From: Streptomyces plumbidurans
Lineage (GTDB): Bacteria; Actinomycetota; Actinomycetes; Streptomycetales; Streptomycetaceae
Reading direction: 5' to 3'
Assembly: GCF_019857225.1 (NCBI RefSeq)
Contig: NZ_JAFJSY010000013.1
Location: 120,013 to 184,012 of the forward strand
DNA length: 64,000 bases
The notes below the pieces were generated by a model. That model did no database searches, was not told the origin of the DNA, and saw only the letters and a program-made list of their open reading frames with translations. The position numbers and the translations under genes are program-made. Positions within the stretch are counted from its first letter, which is position 1, and each line of letters starts with the position of its first letter. Of this stretch, positions 44,366 to 52,390 are shown one piece after another.

Positions 44366-44802
44366 TGCCGAAGCGCTGGGAACAAGGCGTGCGGCCCGCT
44401 TTTCGTCAGTGGCGGGCCCGCCGTCCGTTCTGGGGCGGGCTGCTGCTCGCTCTGGGCGGGGCGGAGATCCTGCTCACCGAGAAGGCCTCGCTGAAGGTCG
44501 TCATGCACATCGGCATGCAGGGCCTGGCCGGGTATCTGCTGCCCGTGGTCATGGTGCTGTGCGGTCTGCTGACCCTCTTCAGCCCCTCGCAGCGGCTCTT
44601 CTACTCCATCATCGGCGTCCTGGCCTCCCTGGGTTCCTGGATCACCTCCAACCTGGGCGGCTTCTTCATCGGCCTGCTCCTCGGCGCCGTGGGCAGCTGT
44701 CTCGTCTTCGGCTGGCTGCCGGACCAGGAGCCGCGCCGCAGCCGGCGCCGGCGCAGGAGGGAAGCGCGGACACAGCACGAGGAGCAGGGCGTGCCCGCCT
44801 GA
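44365..44802 (+). CDS. DUF6114-family small integral membrane protein
   Basis: 145 aa; the ATG overlaps the previous TGA by one base. After 'RPFWGGLLLALGGAEILLTE' there are about three to four membrane helices ('GYLLPVVMVLCGLLTLF', 'LFYSIIGVLASLGSWI', 'FFIGLLLGAVGSCLVFGWL'), then a strongly basic tail. This fits DUF6114, usually encoded next to DUF6230. The pair is thought to be lineage-specific to sporulating actinomycetes; no biochemical role is known to me. Confidence 0.82.
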   Translation: MPKRWEQGVRPAFRQWRARRPFWGGLLLALGGAEILLTEKASLKVVMHIGMQGLAGYLLPVVMVLCGLLTLFSPSQRLFYSIIGVLASLGSWITSNLGGFFIGLLLGAVGSCLVFGWLPDQEPRRSRRRRRREARTQHEEQGVPA

Positions 44803-44938
44803 CCGGGGAGCGGGCACGGCCCCGGCCGCAGCCCCCGTCATGTGACTCCCGTGGCCCAAGTGGTTTGCCCCGCCCGCCGGTTGACGAAGTAGAGGGCGGG
44901 GCCGCGTGCGGCGGGACGACGTGACGAGAGGGGCCATC

Positions 44939-45763
44939 GTGCCCGAGGACAGCGCCCGGCCGGGCGACCGGACCGGCATCGACACCGGCACCGCGCATGC
45001 CGCGCGGATCTACGACTACATCCTGGGCGGCAAGGACCACTACCCCGCCGACCGGGAGGCGGGCGACGCCATGTGCCGGGAGTGGCCCGCCCTGCCGGTC
45101 CACATGCGGGCCAACCGCGACTGGCTGAACCGCGCGGTGCGCCGGCTGGCCGAGGAGGCGGGGATGCGCCAGTTCCTCGACATCGGCACCGGCATCCCCA
45201 CCTCGCCCAACATCCACGAGATCGCCCAGTCGGCGGCCCCCGGATCACGGGTGGTCTACGTCGACAACGACCCGCTCGTCCTCACGCTCTCGCAGAGCCT
45301 GCTGAACAGCACGCCCGAGGGCCGCACCTCCTATGTCGAGGCGGACATGCGCGATCCGCGGACCATCCTCGACAGCCCCGCCTTCCGCGACACCCTGGAC
45401 CCGGCCGAGCCGGTCGCGCTCACCGTGGTCGCGATCGTCCACTTCATGCTCGACGAGGACGACGCCGTGGGCATCGTCCGCCGGCTGCTCGAACCGCTCG
45501 CGCCGGGCAGCCATCTCGCGATGTCCATCGGCACCGCCGACTTCGCGCCGCGGGAGGTCGGCCGGGTGGCCCGCGAGTACGCGGCCCGCGGCATGCCGAT
45601 GCGGCTGCGCACCTTCGCCGAGGCGCAGGAGTTCGTCGAGGGCCTGGAGCTCGTCGAGCCGGGACTCGTCCAGGTCCACAAGTGGCGTCCGGACGGTACG
45701 GACACCGGGGCGATCCGCGACGAGGACATCGCGATGTACGGCGTGGTGGCCCGCAAACCGTAG
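44939..45763 (+). CDS. SAM-dependent methyltransferase (DUF574 / PF04672 family)
   Basis: 274 aa from a GTG at 44939, chosen because GAGAGG lies ~7 nt upstream; GTGs at 44906 and 44921 are alternatives. The characteristic start 'ARIYDYILGGKDHYPADREAG' is followed by the SAM loop 'FLDIGTGIPTSPNIHEIAQ', 'RVVYVDNDPLVL' and 'VALTVVAIVHFM'. This family is greatly expanded in Streptomyces; substrates are mostly unknown. It is a single gene with no obvious partner. Confidence 0.92.
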   Translation: MPEDSARPGDRTGIDTGTAHAARIYDYILGGKDHYPADREAGDAMCREWPALPVHMRANRDWLNRAVRRLAEEAGMRQFLDIGTGIPTSPNIHEIAQSAAPGSRVVYVDNDPLVLTLSQSLLNSTPEGRTSYVEADMRDPRTILDSPAFRDTLDPAEPVALTVVAIVHFMLDEDDAVGIVRRLLEPLAPGSHLAMSIGTADFAPREVGRVAREYAARGMPMRLRTFAEAQEFVEGLELVEPGLVQVHKWRPDGTDTGAIRDEDIAMYGVVARKP

Positions 45764-45887
45764 CCGCACCCCCTGCTGCCCGGCGTGCATCATCACGATG
45801 CGGCAGCGACAACTCACTGAATGTTGCTGATCACTTGACTACCGGCGGTCCCACGCGATTGGCTCCGGCCAGCGAGAGTCACCCTTG

Positions 45888-45909
45888 CGTCGTCCGACGT
45901 CGGACGACG
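45888..45909. promoter_or_regulatory. 22-bp perfect palindrome upstream of the sugar-type binding lipoprotein gene
   Basis: CGTCGTCCGAC followed by GTCGGACGACG is a perfect 11+11 palindrome. It lies 60 bp before the ATG of the binding-protein gene and 125 bp after the methyltransferase stop. Perfect symmetry and position suggest an operator for a dimeric regulator. It could instead be an intrinsic hairpin, but there is no T-tract. Confidence 0.5.
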
Positions 45910-45969
45910 GACGGAAGCCCTCTCTCGCCGTTCCACTTGCTCGGCCGCACAGCGAGGTGCCGTCCCCTC

Positions 45970-46980
45970 ATGAATACTCCTCCCCCACCGTCCGCCGCCC
46001 ACAGATCCGCCCGTGTGATCGCCGCGGCCGCCGCCGTCTGCCTGTTCGCGGCCGGGTGCTCCGGGTCCAAGGACGGCTCCGACGCCGCTCCCGGCGCCGG
46101 CGGCCGGGCGGACACCGCCCGCCTCAAGGTCGCCCTGGTCACCCACGCCTCGGAGGGCGACACCTTCTGGAACCTGGTGAAGAAGGGCGCCGAGGCGGCC
46201 GCCGCGAAGGACAACATCGAACTGACGTATGCCAACGACCCGGACGCGGCCGCGCAGGCCTCGCTGGTGCGGGACGCGATCCGGCAGAAGGTCGACGGCA
46301 TCGCGGTGACCTTGGCCAAGCCGCAGGCGATGAAGGGCCCGGTCGCCGCGGCGCGCGGGGCGGACATCCCGGTGGTCGGCCTCAACTCCGGTATCGACTC
46401 CTGGCAGTCCGAGGGGACCATGGAGTTCTTCGGACAGGACGAGAGCCTGGCCGGCCGCGCGGTGGGCGACAAGCTCGACGACCTCAGGGCCAAGCACGCG
46501 CTGTGTGTGATCCACGAGCGCGGCAACGTCGCCCTGGAGGCCCGCTGCGCCGGGGTGAAGAAGACCTTCGGCGGCCGCACCGACATCGTCTACGTCGAGG
46601 GCACCGACGCGAACGCCACCGACGCCGTGATCACCGCCCGGCTGCGGCAGGACCCGACGATCGACGAAGTGATCATGAACGGCGCGCAGTTCGCGCTCGA
46701 CGCGGTCAAGTCGGTGAAGCAGGCCGGCAGCAAGGCGCACGTGGCCACGTTCGACCTCAACCAGGACCTGGTGAAGGCCGTGCAGAGCGGCGATGTGCAG
46801 TTCGCGGTGGATCAACAGCCGTATCTGCAGGGCTATCTGGCGGTGGACGCGCTGTGGCTGTACAAGACCAACGGCAATGTCAGCGGCGGCGGTGTCTCCC
46901 CCGTGCTCACCGGACCGGCATTCGTCACCAAGGCGAACGTGGCCTCGGTCGCCGAGTTCGCGTCCCACGGGACGCGCTGA
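45970..46980 (+). CDS. Sugar-type ABC substrate-binding lipoprotein (orphan)
   Basis: 336 aa. Signal peptide with lipobox 'LFAAGC' (Cys ~29). The mature protein is a type-1 periplasmic-binding fold: 'KVALVTHASEGDTFWNLVKKG', 'DGIAVTLAKPQAM', 'IPVVGLNSGIDSW', 'VEGTDANATDAV' and 'ATFDLNQDLVKAV', as in ribose, xylose or inositol-binding proteins. No permease or ATPase gene is next to it. It is followed 151 bp later by the cvnABCD operon, whose CvnA has an extracytoplasmic sensor domain, so a role in presenting a ligand to the sensor is possible but unproven. Confidence 0.88.
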   Translation: MNTPPPPSAAHRSARVIAAAAAVCLFAAGCSGSKDGSDAAPGAGGRADTARLKVALVTHASEGDTFWNLVKKGAEAAAAKDNIELTYANDPDAAAQASLVRDAIRQKVDGIAVTLAKPQAMKGPVAAARGADIPVVGLNSGIDSWQSEGTMEFFGQDESLAGRAVGDKLDDLRAKHALCVIHERGNVALEARCAGVKKTFGGRTDIVYVEGTDANATDAVITARLRQDPTIDEVIMNGAQFALDAVKSVKQAGSKAHVATFDLNQDLVKAVQSGDVQFAVDQQPYLQGYLAVDALWLYKTNGNVSGGGVSPVLTGPAFVTKANVASVAEFASHGTR

Positions 46981-47131
46981 ACGACACTTCGGACGTCAAT
47001 GTCGCGAAAGATTCGGAGACCTGGGGCGCGTGCGGTCAGTTGTACGGATAGCATCCTGTGCACCCCTTCTCCCCCAGCTCACGGCCATCCCCGTGTTTCC
47101 CCCTCCGCTTTGCTGATCGCCTAGGACGACG

Positions 47132-49465
47132 ATGTCTGAACGGACAGGTGCCCGGCGCCGCATCGGCTCCATACGTCTCTCCCTGATTCTGCTGGCCCTG
47201 GTGCCGAGCGTCACGCTCGCGGCCATGTGGGCACTGACGACCACGCAGATCTTCAGCGAGGGGCTGCGGCTGCGGGGGCAGACGCAATTGAGCCGGGACA
47301 CCGGGGCCATGGGCACCGACGCCACACTCGCGCTGCAGCGCGAGCGCAGTCTGTCGGCGGCCTGGCTGGCCGACCCGCACGGCTCCCGGCAGGCCCTGGA
47401 CACCCAGCGCCGGGCGACCGACAAGGCGGTCGCCAAGCTGGTCGGCCAGACCGACGCGATCAACAACGCCCCCGCGCGCATCTCGGACCGGCTGTACTCG
47501 GTCCTCGGCTCGGTGAGCAGCCTGGAGTACTACCGCGGCCAGCTGGACAACCCCAGCGACATCACCGCCGCCCAGGCGCTCGACCAGTACGGCTCGATCA
47601 TCGACGACCAGATCCACGCCTTCCAGGAGCTCTCCCAGGTCGACGACGGCGACCTCACCTCGCAGGCCGACCCGCTGATCGCCCTGGAACACGCGGCGGA
47701 GCTCGTCTCCCAGGAGGACGCCCGGCTCACCGTGGCCTGGCCGTCCGGAAGGCTGAGCGAGAAGTCGTGGGACACCTTCTCCGAGCTGGTCGCCACCCGC
47801 CGCTGGCTGGTCCAGGACCAGATCGTGCCCTCGCTGCGCGGCAGCGCGAAGGCACAGACCGATCGGATCCTGCAGAGCCCCGAGTGGCAGACCATCTCGC
47901 ACGTCGAGGACCAGGTGCTCGCCTCCCGGCCCGCCACCGGCGGCGGGAGCGTCGCGCTGCCCGCCGCGCAGAAGCAGTGGGCGGCCTCGTTCCAGAAGGT
48001 GGGCGACGAGTACGCGAAGCTGATCGGCGCCCAGACGTCCGGGCTGCTCGACCGCAGCGCCGACAAGGCCGACAACCTGCTGCTGAAGGCCGCCGCCCTC
48101 AGCGCGGGCGGACTGCTCGCCCTGCTGCTGTGCGTGGGCATGTCCTGGCGGATCACCCGCTCCCTGTCCCGCCGGCTGCGCGGCCTGCGCGAGGCCACCC
48201 TGAGCCTGGCCGAGGAGCGGCTGCCGGACGTGGTCTCCCGGCTCGACCGGGGCGAGAAGGTCGACGCGGACCTGGCGACCCCGCCGCTCGACTACGGCTC
48301 CGACGAACTCGGCCAGGTAGCACGGGCGTTCAACAAGGCGCAGCGCACCGCCGTGCACACCGCGGTCGAACTCGCCGACACCCGGCGCGGTTTCCAGAAG
48401 GTCATCCTCGGCATCGCACGGCAGAGCCAGAACCTGGTCAATCTGCAGCTGACCAAGCTCGACACGCTGGAGCGCAGCCACTCCGACCCGGACGTCCTCA
48501 AGGGCCTGTACGAACTGGACTCCACCGCGAGCCAGTTGCGCCGCTACGAGGAGAACCTGGTCATCATCAGCGGTGAGCAGCCGCGGCGCAGCTGGCGGGA
48601 GCCGGTCGCGCTGATCGACATCCTGCGCGGCGCGGTCGGCGAGGTCGCCGAGTACCAGCGGGTCGAGGTGCACACCGACGAGGACGTGTACGTCGCGCCG
48701 CCCGCGGTGGCCGACGTGATCCATCTGCTGGCCGAACTCATCGACAACGCGACCGTGTACTCGCCCGCGCCCGCCCCTGTCGGGGTGCGCGCGGCGACGG
48801 TGGCCAAGGGCGTGGCCGTCGAGGTGGAGGACCGCGGCCTCGGCATGTCGGAGGAGGACTACGCCTCCTTCAACGCCCAGTTGGCGGTGGAGCCGCAGTT
48901 CGACGTGGTGGCGCTGGCCGACGACCTCAGGCTCGGCATGTTCGTGATCGCCCGGCTCGCCACCCGGCACGGCATCACGGTCACGCTGCGCCCCTCGCCG
49001 TACGGCGGCACGACGGCGATCGTGCTGCTCCCGCACGACATCGTCGTACGCGAGACACCGGCCGTCCCCGGCAAGGCTCCCGCCGACGACAAGACCGAGG
49101 AGCCTGCCGCCCACGACGAGGAGCCCGCGGAAGAGAGTGCCACCACCCCCGTCACCAAGGGCCCGGTGCCCGCCGCCCGCCGTGACGGCATGGCGCCGCT
49201 GCCCCGCCGTGTCCCCCAGACCAGCCTGGCAGCCGAGCTGCGCGAGGACGCCCCGGCCGGTGAACAGGACGACGGCGACGAGGAGTTCACCGCGGAACAG
49301 GCCGCCTCCTCGCTGGCCGGCTTCCAGAGCGGCACGCTCCGGGCACGTGACGACGACACCGAGACGCAGTACGACCTTCAGGAAGCACCCGGGACTCGGG
49401 ACCCGGATGCGTCCGCCCCCGCCGCAGGTATTCCAGTCCCCTCGACTCCGCCCGCCGACCGCTGA
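47132..49465 (+). CDS. cvnA: CvnA-type sensor kinase of a conservon, NIT-domain class
   Basis: 777 aa. TM1 at ~15-38; an extracytoplasmic region opening with the NIT signature 'LALQRERSLSAAWL' and 'QRRATDKAVAKL'; TM2 at ~328-345 ('LSAGGLLALLLCVGMSW'); HAMP-like linker; then the CvnA kinase core. The ATP lid region is intact: 'ELIDNATVYSPA' (N box), 'VEDRGLGMSEEDY' (G1) and 'GGTTAIVLLP' (G2). The helix that usually reads 'LDHLATRMRR' reads 'LDSTASQLRR' here, so the candidate phospho-accepting His is replaced by Ser. The C-terminal ~130 residues are acidic and disordered. CvnA works with CvnB-D in a membrane-linked, G-protein-like complex. Confidence 0.93.
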   Translation: MSERTGARRRIGSIRLSLILLALVPSVTLAAMWALTTTQIFSEGLRLRGQTQLSRDTGAMGTDATLALQRERSLSAAWLADPHGSRQALDTQRRATDKAVAKLVGQTDAINNAPARISDRLYSVLGSVSSLEYYRGQLDNPSDITAAQALDQYGSIIDDQIHAFQELSQVDDGDLTSQADPLIALEHAAELVSQEDARLTVAWPSGRLSEKSWDTFSELVATRRWLVQDQIVPSLRGSAKAQTDRILQSPEWQTISHVEDQVLASRPATGGGSVALPAAQKQWAASFQKVGDEYAKLIGAQTSGLLDRSADKADNLLLKAAALSAGGLLALLLCVGMSWRITRSLSRRLRGLREATLSLAEERLPDVVSRLDRGEKVDADLATPPLDYGSDELGQVARAFNKAQRTAVHTAVELADTRRGFQKVILGIARQSQNLVNLQLTKLDTLERSHSDPDVLKGLYELDSTASQLRRYEENLVIISGEQPRRSWREPVALIDILRGAVGEVAEYQRVEVHTDEDVYVAPPAVADVIHLLAELIDNATVYSPAPAPVGVRAATVAKGVAVEVEDRGLGMSEEDYASFNAQLAVEPQFDVVALADDLRLGMFVIARLATRHGITVTLRPSPYGGTTAIVLLPHDIVVRETPAVPGKAPADDKTEEPAAHDEEPAEESATTPVTKGPVPAARRDGMAPLPRRVPQTSLAAELREDAPAGEQDDGDEEFTAEQAASSLAGFQSGTLRARDDDTETQYDLQEAPGTRDPDASAPAAGIPVPSTPPADR

Positions 49466-49480
49466 CGAAGGAACACCGCC

Positions 49481-49912
49481 ATGACACCCGCAGTCCCAGC
49501 CACCCATACCCAACTGGACCAGTTGCTGACCGGCCTCGTGGAGCGGGTCGCCGAGGTGAACCACGCCGTCGTGCTCTCCGAGGACGGGCTGGTCGTCAGC
49601 AAGTCCACCGGGTTCCTGCGCGACGACGCCGAACGGCTGGCGGCCACCGCGTCCGGTCTGATGAGCCTGAGCAAGGGCGTCAGCATGGACTTCCGCGGCG
49701 GCCCGGTGCGCCAGGCGCTGATCGAGATGGCGCACAGCTATCTGATACTCACCTCGGCCGGTCCGGGCGCCCACCTCGTGGTGCTCACCAGCCAGGGCGC
49801 GGACGTCGGCGTGGTGGCGTACCAGATGAACATGCTGGTGAAGAAGATCGGCGAGCACCTCAGCGCGGCGCCGCGGGCCGGCCTCGGCCCGACCGCCGAA
49901 TCCGGCGCGTGA
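49481..49912 (+). CDS. cvnB: CvnB, roadblock/LC7-domain protein
   Basis: 143 aa. The roadblock/LC7 fold spans most of the protein: 'LDQLLTGLVERVAEVNHAVVLSEDGLVV', 'RLAATASGLMSLSKGVS' and 'GPGAHLVVLTSQGADVGVVAYQMNMLV'. In conservons CvnB regulates the CvnD GTPase and binds the sensor. AAGGA precedes the ATG, and the gene starts 15 bp after cvnA. Confidence 0.94.
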   Translation: MTPAVPATHTQLDQLLTGLVERVAEVNHAVVLSEDGLVVSKSTGFLRDDAERLAATASGLMSLSKGVSMDFRGGPVRQALIEMAHSYLILTSAGPGAHLVVLTSQGADVGVVAYQMNMLVKKIGEHLSAAPRAGLGPTAESGA

Positions 49913-49913
49913 G

Positions 49914-50270
49914 ATGGGCGGTGGCGACACGGCGGGCCGTCTGGTCCGGCCGTTCGCACTGACCGGCGGACGGACCAGGCCGAGCCGCGCCGACTTCACG
50001 CTCATCACGACGGTGACCGCGGTGGACCCGCCGCCGACCTGGGCCACCCGGCCGCAGCCCGAGCACCAGCGCATCCTGCGCCACTGTGCCGAGCCGCTCG
50101 CCGTCGCGGAACTCGCCGCGCTGCTCGATCTGCCGGTGAGCGTAGTGGTGATCATGCTCTGCGATCTGCTGGAGGCCGGCCGGATCACCGCCCGTCCTCC
50201 GCACCCCGTCACCTGCAATCCGGACCTGGACCTGCTGCAGAAAGTGAGGGACGGCCTTGGCCGGCTCTGA
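49914..50270 (+). CDS. cvnC: CvnC, DUF742-domain protein
   Basis: 118 aa. DUF742 pattern: 'RLVRPFALTGGRTRPSR', 'DFTLITTVTAV', 'PEHQRILRHC' and 'SVAELAALLDLPVSVVVIML'-like winged-helix segment, ending 'LLQKVRDGL'. The ATG is one base after the cvnB stop. Its winged-helix-like half suggests protein or nucleic-acid contact, but in known conservons it is a complex component. Confidence 0.94.
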   Translation: MGGGDTAGRLVRPFALTGGRTRPSRADFTLITTVTAVDPPPTWATRPQPEHQRILRHCAEPLAVAELAALLDLPVSVVVIMLCDLLEAGRITARPPHPVTCNPDLDLLQKVRDGLGRL

Positions 50271-50832
50271 TGTCGTCACCCGGGCGGCGCCCGACACGGT
50301 GAAGATCCTGATCGCCGGGGGATTCGGCGTCGGCAAGACCACCATGGTCGGCTCGGTCAGCGAGATCGCCCCGCTGCGCACGGAGGAGCGGCTGACCCTG
50401 GCAAGCGTGGACGTCGACGACCTCGCCGGCATCGAGGAGAAGCACGCCACCACCGTGGCCCTGGACTTCGGCCGCATCACCATCGGCCAGGACCTCGTGC
50501 TGTACCTCTTCGGCACCCCGGGCCAGCAGCGCTTCTGGTTCATGTGGAACGACCTCGCGCTGGGTGCGCTGGGCGCGGTCGTCCTGATCGACGTCCGCCG
50601 CCCGGAGACCAGCTTCGCCGCGATCGACTTCTTCGAACGCCGCAAGATCCCCTTCGTCGTGGGCGTCAACGGCTTCTACGGCGACCACCCCTATCCGCCC
50701 GACGAGATCCGCGACGCGCTCGCCCTGCCGGAGCACGTCCAGGTGCTGCTGTGCGACGCGCGGGAGCGCGAGTCGTCGCGGGACGTACTGATCGCTCTGA
50801 TCGACCAGTTGATCGAGTCGGCGACGCGGTGA
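50257..50832 (+). CDS. cvnD: CvnD, small Ras-like GTPase of the conservon
   Basis: 191 aa from a TTG at 50257, with GAGGGA 5 nt upstream; it overlaps cvnC by 14 bp, and the next in-frame start would crowd the P-loop. Motifs: G1 'AGGFGVGKTTMVGS', switch region 'EEKHATTVALDFG', G3 'LFGTPGQQRFWFM' and G4-like 'VVGVNGFYG'. The usual NKxD is not present in plain form ('GVNGF'), which is common in this bacterial branch. It is the GTPase switch of the complex. Confidence 0.93.
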   Translation: MAGSDVVTRAAPDTVKILIAGGFGVGKTTMVGSVSEIAPLRTEERLTLASVDVDDLAGIEEKHATTVALDFGRITIGQDLVLYLFGTPGQQRFWFMWNDLALGALGAVVLIDVRRPETSFAAIDFFERRKIPFVVGVNGFYGDHPYPPDEIRDALALPEHVQVLLCDARERESSRDVLIALIDQLIESATR

Positions 50833-50847
50833 ACGGGGCGGGTCGGC

Positions 50848-52374
50848 TCACCACCCCGGGCCGACTCCCTCCTCCGGGCCGGTGAGCGGTTCGGCCGGTG
50901 GCGGGACGATCCGGGCGGTGAGGTCCGGGTCGGGCATGTTCTGGTCGAAGGGGAACACGGGGCGGCGGATGCGGTGGTGGCCCAGCCGGGTCAGGTCCTG
51001 GTCGACGCCGCCCGGGGTCAGCGCCATCTTCCAGTCCGCGGCCATGGCGAAGAGTTCGGGCTCCAGATAGCCGATCTTGACGATCACGACGTCCGCCGCG
51101 CGCGGGTCGAGGTCCAAGTCGGTGAAGTCGTGCTCGTGGTGGTACGGCTTGCGCAGCCGGGTCAGGATCACCCGGACGCTGCCGACCCGCAGGACGACCT
51201 CGGTCCCGGCATCCCGGTCGCCGTGCCGGACTGCGTGGACGACACCGGTCAGGGTGAGCGGCCCGGCGTGCCGGTCGTCGACCTCGGCGCCCGCGGTGAC
51301 GGTGACGGTCGCGCCGACGCCGGCCTTCTCGGCCTCGGCGACCGCGGACGGTCCGGGCACGGACGCGTAGATGACCACCGGGCCCGAGGGGTCCTTGAAC
51401 TCCGGGCGGGACAGCACCTGTTGCAGCCCCCAGGTGACGTCGCCCGCGCCACCGGCGGTCGGGTTGTCGCCGGTGTCGCTGATGAAGTACGGGCGGGCGG
51501 AGGAGGCCAGCGCCTCGTCGAGGCAGTCCGCCAGGGTGCCGGTCGGGGCGACGAAGGCGAAGTCGCGGCGGGCCTGCCAGAAGCCGCGGGCCAGTTGCTC
51601 GGCGCCCTTCGCGACCGCGGTGCGGTCCGGGCCGGTGACCACGACGGCGGCCCGGTTGCGCGGTTCGTCGGCCCAGGCGTAGCCGACCCAGATCGCCGCG
51701 TCCGTCACGCCCTCGGCGGCCTCCACCTCGGCGACCGCGGCGTACACGCTCTTCGCGGGTTCGATCCGGGTCGAGGTCTGCTCACCCGCCAGCAGTACCG
51801 GCACCGGGACCCAGGCCTTGACCGGGCGGGGCCCGCCGCCGGCCAGCAGGTCCACGAGGTTGCGGGCGGCGCGCTCCTTGGTGTCCATGGCGTCCTCGTG
51901 CGGGGCCATGCGGTAGCAGGTGATCAGGTCGCTGAGGTGGACGAGTTCGCGGGAGACGTTGCCGTGCAGGTCCATGGAGGTCGACACGGGGACGTCCGGG
52001 CCGATCACCGCGCGGATACGGGTCAGAAGGTCCACCTCGGCGTCGTCGAGGCCCTCGACGGTCATCGCGCCGTGGATGTCGAACCAGAGGCCGTCGAGAG
52101 GGCCCAACTCACTGAGCCGCTCGATGAGTTCGGCGGAGAGTTCGGCGTACGCCGCCGCCGTCACCGTGCCGCCGGGCAGCGCCTTGCCGACCAGGGCGCC
52201 GCGCCAGTCGGCGGCGGCGCGCAGCTCGGTGCCGGCGGCCAGGAAGGGGTAGCGCGCGAAGACCTCGTCGCCGCGCTGCGGGTGGAAGGCGGACGCTTCG
52301 GTGCGGGCCGGGGAGAACGTCGACGACTCGATGCCGAGCCCGGCGACGGCGATCACGGGACGCGCTTGCGGCAT
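50848..52374 (-). CDS. M81-family metallopeptidase (MlrC-like)
   Basis: 508 aa. GGAGG lies 4 nt before the ATG. MlrC-type landmarks: 'GIESSTFSPARTEASAF', 'GLWFDIHGAMTVEGLDD' (metal-binding Asp/His), 'SMDLHGNVS', 'HEDAMDTKERA', 'FISDTGDNPTAGGAGDVT' and the C-terminal DUF1485-type half. Named after microcystinase MlrC, the family probably hydrolyses peptides or amide-bond compounds with a metal ion. It is separated by 16 bp from the ROK regulator on the same strand, which faces a peptide-type importer; it may process the imported compound. Confidence 0.9.
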   Translation of the reverse strand: MPQARPVIAVAGLGIESSTFSPARTEASAFHPQRGDEVFARYPFLAAGTELRAAADWRGALVGKALPGGTVTAAAYAELSAELIERLSELGPLDGLWFDIHGAMTVEGLDDAEVDLLTRIRAVIGPDVPVSTSMDLHGNVSRELVHLSDLITCYRMAPHEDAMDTKERAARNLVDLLAGGGPRPVKAWVPVPVLLAGEQTSTRIEPAKSVYAAVAEVEAAEGVTDAAIWVGYAWADEPRNRAAVVVTGPDRTAVAKGAEQLARGFWQARRDFAFVAPTGTLADCLDEALASSARPYFISDTGDNPTAGGAGDVTWGLQQVLSRPEFKDPSGPVVIYASVPGPSAVAEAEKAGVGATVTVTAGAEVDDRHAGPLTLTGVVHAVRHGDRDAGTEVVLRVGSVRVILTRLRKPYHHEHDFTDLDLDPRAADVVIVKIGYLEPELFAMAADWKMALTPGGVDQDLTRLGHHRIRRPVFPFDQNMPDPDLTARIVPPPAEPLTGPEEGVGPGW

Positions 52375-52390
52375 GGCTCCTCCGGAGAAG

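Noticed and set aside
49914..50832. Taking ATG at 50270 as the cvnD start
   Set aside because: That ATG is out of frame with the GTPase; the TTG at 50257 has a good ribosome binding site and gives the correct P-loop frame.
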